A DNA stretch of 64,000 nucleotides from positions 1 to 64,000 of the forward strand of contig FWXP01000009.1 of NCBI GenBank assembly GCA_900176545.1, read 5' to 3'. A program made the position numbers and the translations under genes. The notes below the pieces were generated by a model. That model ran no database searches. It had not been told where the DNA came from and saw nothing but the letters and a program-made list of their open reading frames with translations. This stretch comes from Oscillospiraceae bacterium (GTDB lineage Bacteria; Bacillota; Clostridia; Saccharofermentanales; Saccharofermentanaceae). Shown here piece after piece: positions 59,773-64,000 of the stretch. The stretch's first letter is position 1; every line of letters starts with the position of its first letter.

Positions 59773-61260
59773 ATGGCAAAGCTTACTCCCGAACAGAAAG
59801 CACAGATGGATTCCCTGGGATTTAAGTACCAGAGATCTGTCGCTGCGGTCTTCTTGTTGCTCTCAGTTCTTATCGTGGGGATCAATATCGGATGCAGATA
59901 TTGGGGCAACAGTAAGCTCGAGAAGTATCCGCATGTACAAGGTGTCGTTACTAGTGATCAGGTCTATAAGGAGCATATCGGAAGAAGGGAGAGGACCAGA
60001 AATACACTAACGGTAGAGTACTATCCCGAAGATTCAGATACGAGCTTATCCTGGTATGACGATGACGGTCCTTATGAGTTTATGCATAAGGGAGATAAGC
60101 TTCGCGTCTACTACGATCCTGATGCTCCTTTGAATGCATATATAGCGAAGAAGGACTGGGTGACAGGTATATATATACGCGCGGATGTCTTCTACGATGC
60201 GGCTTTTATAGTTGCCGTATGGCCATTGCTTATCGGATGGTATCTTTTTGCAGACTATTCCCGTGCGAAGAAGCGTGCGCTCAAGGGAGAACTTAAGGCC
60301 GCCAAGAAGGTCAAGAGCAGCGTGGATCCCGACTACGATCCCAATCTTCACGATCTGACCCGTATGGCTAATGCAAAGCGCGGCTGGCTGCCTTTCTGGA
60401 TATGCGGTATCTTCTTTTATATCTTTGCCCTTGTTATGGGTATTGGGATAATCGTATCTGTGATCAAGGATAAGCCGGATGATTCATTCTCGCCTGTTGC
60501 CGCGGCGATATTCATGATGATCCTAGGGCATGGCATGCTGGCGGGAGTCATATTCTCCATGCGTTATCTTGGCAGGAAGAAGAGGGCATTTATTAAGGGG
60601 TTCATGGCTGATGAGGCAACTGCCGTTTACGAGGACCGTATGACGGCAGCTGAAGTCTTGTGGAAGCTCGTTAAACACTATATGGAGAAGGAGTCTTTCT
60701 ATAGCAGGTTCAAGCTGGAATATAACAGGGACTGGCTGGAGACATATGAAGAGAAGCTTATAGGATTCAAGCGTGAGGAGGCAGAAGAGGTGACTGTTCC
60801 CAAGAAGATGCCCGCCAATATGGAAGAACTGGCTTCGATGGCAGGTGAGATCGGATTTGAAGTTAGAACTGTAGATGACGGAAGACAGAAGCCTTATCTT
60901 GAAGTATCACGTCAGGAAGCGCCGTCTTCAGATATGGTAGTGGAACTTCTGGGACTTCTTACTTATGAATATGTTCTTGAATTCTTCGACTCTTTCTATT
61001 GGTCTCCGACTGATCCGGGCAGATATGTATCCGTATACATGACGGAAGGATCTCCCGTATATCACTTCGGCAATCACGGCTGGTCTTCCGACTATAAGTA
61101 TATGTCATGTTCTGAGATGGCAGATCTTATCGTGAAGAACTGGGATAAGTCTGACGGCAGTAACTACAAGAATTATATTAAGATCAGCACTAATCTCTGG
61201 AGCTCGAGGGATAAGGATAAGTATTACAGGGTGCTCTCGAGGGTAAACGAAGCGTCTTAA
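59773..61260 (+). CDS. Membrane protein with DUF3592-like N-terminal region
   Basis: The 495-residue protein has a first helix (about 18-38), a DUF3592-like extracytoplasmic segment (about 50-130; VQGVVTSDQVYKEHIGRR and KLRVYYDPDAPLNAYI), a second helix near 137-157, two more at about 207-230 and 240-262, then a long soluble C-terminal region. I do not recognise the C-terminus. It follows the acetyltransferase by 4 bases. Confidence 0.75.
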   Translation: MAKLTPEQKAQMDSLGFKYQRSVAAVFLLLSVLIVGINIGCRYWGNSKLEKYPHVQGVVTSDQVYKEHIGRRERTRNTLTVEYYPEDSDTSLSWYDDDGPYEFMHKGDKLRVYYDPDAPLNAYIAKKDWVTGIYIRADVFYDAAFIVAVWPLLIGWYLFADYSRAKKRALKGELKAAKKVKSSVDPDYDPNLHDLTRMANAKRGWLPFWICGIFFYIFALVMGIGIIVSVIKDKPDDSFSPVAAAIFMMILGHGMLAGVIFSMRYLGRKKRAFIKGFMADEATAVYEDRMTAAEVLWKLVKHYMEKESFYSRFKLEYNRDWLETYEEKLIGFKREEAEEVTVPKKMPANMEELASMAGEIGFEVRTVDDGRQKPYLEVSRQEAPSSDMVVELLGLLTYEYVLEFFDSFYWSPTDPGRYVSVYMTEGSPVYHFGNHGWSSDYKYMSCSEMADLIVKNWDKSDGSNYKNYIKISTNLWSSRDKDKYYRVLSRVNEAS

Positions 61261-61309
61261 TTCAAGAAGCGTTAATAAACAGGTTACATCGTTTTTTATA
61301 TTGCGGTTG

Positions 61310-61315
61310 TATAAT
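61310..61315 (+). promoter_or_regulatory. -10 promoter element of the sensor-GGDEF gene
   Basis: TATAAT lies about 52 bases before the ATG at 61368; the -35 is unclear (TTACAT at 61284-61289 is 20 bases away). Confidence 0.45.
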
Positions 61316-61367
61316 ATTCTTAGGTGTTGGAAGCAGGTGGCGTAATGTGCTGCCCGGAGGATAGGGT

Positions 61368-63281
61368 ATGAACAAAAGGATAGCTGTATTCACTAACGGA
61401 TTCAGCAATGAGTATATCGAGCATGTAGTTACGGGTCTTCAGAAGAAAGCCCGCTTGGACGGTGTCGATATCTTCGTGTTCGTAACATTCTGTTCTCCCA
61501 ATGACCATGAGCTGCAGAATAAGTGCCAGCTTAATATCTTCCATCTTCCGGAGCCCGAGGATTTTGACGGAGCGATCATGCTCACCAATACATATAACTT
61601 TCCCGATGAGCAGGAGAGAGTATGTGCCAGGTTCCAGAGAGCAGGTATCCCCATGCTGTCGCTGGAAGTAGATGTTCCCAATATGTCCTGTATCAAGACG
61701 GAGAACTATAAGGGCGTCAAGGAACTTGCGACACACCTCGTTGAAGTACATAACTGTAAGAAGATCATTTACGTAAACGGAATAGAGGGTAATGTCGAGA
61801 ATCAGATAAGGCGCCAGGCTTTAGTCGACGTGCTTGAAGCTCACGGACTCGAGCTTTTCAATGAGTTCAAGTGTGACTTCGGATTCTATACGGCATTCCT
61901 GGCTATGCATAAATATCTTGATGAAGGCAATGAGCTTCCCGATGCCATCGTTTGCGCCAATGACAATATGGCCATGGGAATCAATTCGGCTCTTACGGAG
62001 AAAGGATACAATGTCCCGGATGATGTACTCCTTACGGGTTTTGACATGATAAGGGACGGTCAGACCACGGTTCCTATCCTGGCGACGGTATCCAGGGGAT
62101 GGGAGACATTCGGCGAGACGGCTTACGATAAGCTCAAGTACCAGATAGAGCATCCCGATGAGCGTTTCTCGGAGGAATACCATTCCTACTTTATGCCTTC
62201 AGAGAGCTGCGGATGTCCTGCATCGGAAGAGCAGCTCAAGAGACGCTTCGACGCACTTCGTGATTACTATTTTAACCATCTGCACCATAGCATAATGGAT
62301 GTATTCTTCCAGAGGATACAGATACCGCTGTCCTTTGCCGTAAGGAAAGAAGATTACTACGACATGGGTATCGTAAATGCCAATGACGTGCCTCTCTTAG
62401 GCAAGAACTACTGCCTCTGCACTGAGCCTGATTTCTTCGAGGTGGAAGATGACCTCTATCCCGAGAGGATAAGAGGATACAGCAGGAATATGGATATTAT
62501 CTACGAGCTTCGTGAGGGCGTAAGGCACCCCTTGCAGCATTTTGATTCCAGAGAACTGTATCCGGGGTATAAGCACGAGGAGGGTGAGTCCAACCTCTAT
62601 ATCTTTGCGCCTCTCAATTATCTGAACTACATAATCGGATATATCGCGATAAAGAATGCGCCGACGCTCCTTTATAACCTTAACCTTATAAAGTATGTAA
62701 AGAATACCAATGCGTTGCTGTTCAATATGAGACGCCATATCTTCGCTCAGCGCGCCAACGACGAGCTCAAGAAGATCTATATGACCGATGCTCTGACGGG
62801 TATGTATAACCGTACGGGATGTCAGAAGGTCTTATATGACTTTATCGCTTCCCGCAAGGCAGAGGGTGAGAAGTCCATTCTGGTATTCGCGGACATAGAC
62901 AGGATGAAGACCATTAACGACCTCTATGGTCACCTTAACGGCGATCTTGCCATCAAGGCGACGGCTGAAGCATTCATGAAGTATTCTCCCGAAGGATGGC
63001 TCTTCGGAAGGTACGGCGGAGATGAGTTCATCGCCGTGGCTCCGTGTCCTGAGGAATCTACTATAGAGAAGATGATCGCATCTATCTCCAGATCCATGAG
63101 CGATGAGTTCAAGTCCATGAACCTGGCATTCATACTCCATGCGAGTATCGGCTATGTAGTGATAGAACCGGGGGACGAAGGTACTATTGACGATTATATC
63201 GACAGAGCCGATAAGTATATGTATGCCGAGAAGGAAAAGTACCATAAGTATATAGATTCCATCGATCACCCCAAGGATTAA
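61368..63281 (+). CDS. LacI-type ligand-binding domain fused to GGDEF diguanylate cyclase
   Basis: The 637-residue protein has an N-terminal type I periplasmic-binding fold (about 1-275) like that of LacI-family regulators: RIAVFTNGFSNEYIEHVVTG, DGAIMLTNTY, CANDNMAMGINSAL and LLTGFDM. It has no HTH and no signal peptide, so the sensor is inside the cell. A middle region (about 290-460) links to a C-terminal GGDEF domain with an intact RYGGDEFIAV. It should couple a cytosolic sugar-like ligand to cyclic di-GMP synthesis. AGGATAGGG precedes the ATG. Confidence 0.9.
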   Translation: MNKRIAVFTNGFSNEYIEHVVTGLQKKARLDGVDIFVFVTFCSPNDHELQNKCQLNIFHLPEPEDFDGAIMLTNTYNFPDEQERVCARFQRAGIPMLSLEVDVPNMSCIKTENYKGVKELATHLVEVHNCKKIIYVNGIEGNVENQIRRQALVDVLEAHGLELFNEFKCDFGFYTAFLAMHKYLDEGNELPDAIVCANDNMAMGINSALTEKGYNVPDDVLLTGFDMIRDGQTTVPILATVSRGWETFGETAYDKLKYQIEHPDERFSEEYHSYFMPSESCGCPASEEQLKRRFDALRDYYFNHLHHSIMDVFFQRIQIPLSFAVRKEDYYDMGIVNANDVPLLGKNYCLCTEPDFFEVEDDLYPERIRGYSRNMDIIYELREGVRHPLQHFDSRELYPGYKHEEGESNLYIFAPLNYLNYIIGYIAIKNAPTLLYNLNLIKYVKNTNALLFNMRRHIFAQRANDELKKIYMTDALTGMYNRTGCQKVLYDFIASRKAEGEKSILVFADIDRMKTINDLYGHLNGDLAIKATAEAFMKYSPEGWLFGRYGGDEFIAVAPCPEESTIEKMIASISRSMSDEFKSMNLAFILHASIGYVVIEPGDEGTIDDYIDRADKYMYAEKEKYHKYIDSIDHPKD

Positions 63282-63389
63282 GGTTCCTTTCTCGGTTTCT
63301 TAAGATTCCCTTAAGGTTGGCGCAAAGTCCGTTAATGTATTTGTTGGTAGACTTAGATCATCAACAAAACATGGAACGGAGATTTTCTT

Positions 63390-64000
63390 ATGAAAAAGTA
63401 TGTTGGAGGAGTAAGAAGGATCCTTGCATCTGTTCTTACTACAGTAGTATCGGCAGGAGCGATCATCAGCGCTCCCTTCATGGCATCTCAGGTAAATGCG
63501 GCTTATGTGACACCCAGGCTCATCGTAACGGGAAGTGAGATCACCACAGGTCCCGTCAATGCAGGCGATGACTTCGAGCTCGTAGTACACCTTAAGAACG
63601 AATCTACGGCAACACAGCTCAACAATATCCGTATCGAGTTCGAGACAGAAGATAATGAGATCACTCCTTCTAACGGTACGAATGTCGTATATATCGATTC
63701 TCTTGCAAAGGAAGCAGAGTACGATGTAACTGTTGCCATGAGCACAAGAGGAGATCTTCAGCAGAAGCCCTATACTCTTACTCTTAATTACGAATATGAA
63801 GATAAGGATCGTAATTCCTTTGCTGATTCTTCCGTCGTAACTATCCCGATCGTACAGACTCCCGAGCTGTCTTTGTCCGAGTTCAAGCTCTCCCGTAAGG
63901 AGATCGTATTGGACGGCAAGACAAATGTATCCTTCGACCTCAATAACATCGGTAAGGATACCGTATATAACGTATCCGTCGAGTTCTCAGGCGAGCAGAT
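63390..64000 (+). CDS. Secreted surface protein, 5' part (3' end outside window)
   Basis: ATG at 63390 with ACGGAG upstream opens a frame to the end of the window. The first 35 residues form a signal peptide (VLTTVVSAGAIISAP, then ASQVNA cleavage). The rest reads as CARDB/NEW3-type beta-sandwich repeats: DFELVVHLKNESTATQLNNI and VSFDLNNIGKDTVYNVSVEF. Such proteins are often S-layer-like or secreted. The end is cut by the window, so length and anchor are unknown. Confidence 0.82.
   Translation, partial: MKKYVGGVRRILASVLTTVVSAGAIISAPFMASQVNAAYVTPRLIVTGSEITTGPVNAGDDFELVVHLKNESTATQLNNIRIEFETEDNEITPSNGTNVVYIDSLAKEAEYDVTVAMSTRGDLQQKPYTLTLNYEYEDKDRNSFADSSVVTIPIVQTPELSLSEFKLSRKEIVLDGKTNVSFDLNNIGKDTVYNVSVEFSGEQ

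Noticed and set aside
1-64000. tRNA or rRNA genes
   Set aside because: No cloverleaf-like segment with a conserved T-arm was noticed in the intergenic regions; a tRNAscan run would settle it.

Overview
The window looks like a chromosomal segment of a Gram-positive anaerobe, most likely a gut or rumen member of class Clostridia (Bacillota). This is inferred from strong AGGAGG-type ribosome sites, many lipobox lipoproteins with Ser/Thr/Glu-rich stalks, the [FeFe]-hydrogenase maturases HydE, HydG and HydF, YesM/YesN-type sugar sensing, Rpn-family nucleases and GGDEF proteins. No rRNA, tRNA, CRISPR array, insertion sequence or prophage was seen. No gene-free stretch exceeds about 250 bases.

Layout: (1) 1-2370, the 3' part of a repeat-built surface protein. 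(2) 2509-7443, an OmpR/histidine-kinase pair, a CPBP membrane protease, an esterase-like hydrolase and an AEC permease. (3) 7563-18008, a sugar sensing and uptake locus. A membrane-anchored sugar-binding protein, a YesM/LytS kinase, a YesN regulator and a lipoprotein binding protein form one overlapping operon. A ChvE-like binding protein, a GguA-like ATPase and two permeases follow. (4) 18146-24312, lipoproteins, small membrane proteins, a DUF2975/XRE pair, an AlkD-like repair protein and a flavin-fold protein. (5) 24451-27710, a small lipoprotein with repeated VYGPP motifs, a broken further copy, a SPASM radical SAM enzyme and an NSS transporter. (6) 27937-31887, TM1266-hydE-hydG-hydF. (7) 32134-37759, two Rpn-family nucleases flanking two papain-like lipoprotein peptidases and an AraC/GyrI-type regulator. 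(8) 37920-49236, SurE, a GH43 glycosidase, small membrane proteins, a pRiA4b ORF-3-like protein, hypothetical lipoproteins and a GAF-GGDEF cyclase. (9) 49417-56279, a metallo-beta-lactamase-fold protein, a second OmpR/kinase pair, and a metF / MetH-activation-domain / metH operon. (10) 56289-63281, a run of poorly known cytosolic and membrane proteins ending in a sugar-binding-domain/GGDEF fusion. (11) 63390-64000, the 5' part of another secreted surface protein.

The most interesting points are these. The VYGPP lipoprotein plus SPASM radical SAM enzyme looks like a candidate peptide-modification system. Both Rpn genes carry helically phased TTGTCGAA repeats that match the Spo0A-box consensus. 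Six genes have a -10 element only 6-7 bases before the ATG and no ribosome site, which predicts leaderless mRNAs. A dispersed 59-bp intergenic repeat occurs twice. All functional statements are from reading the sequence; no database search was run.
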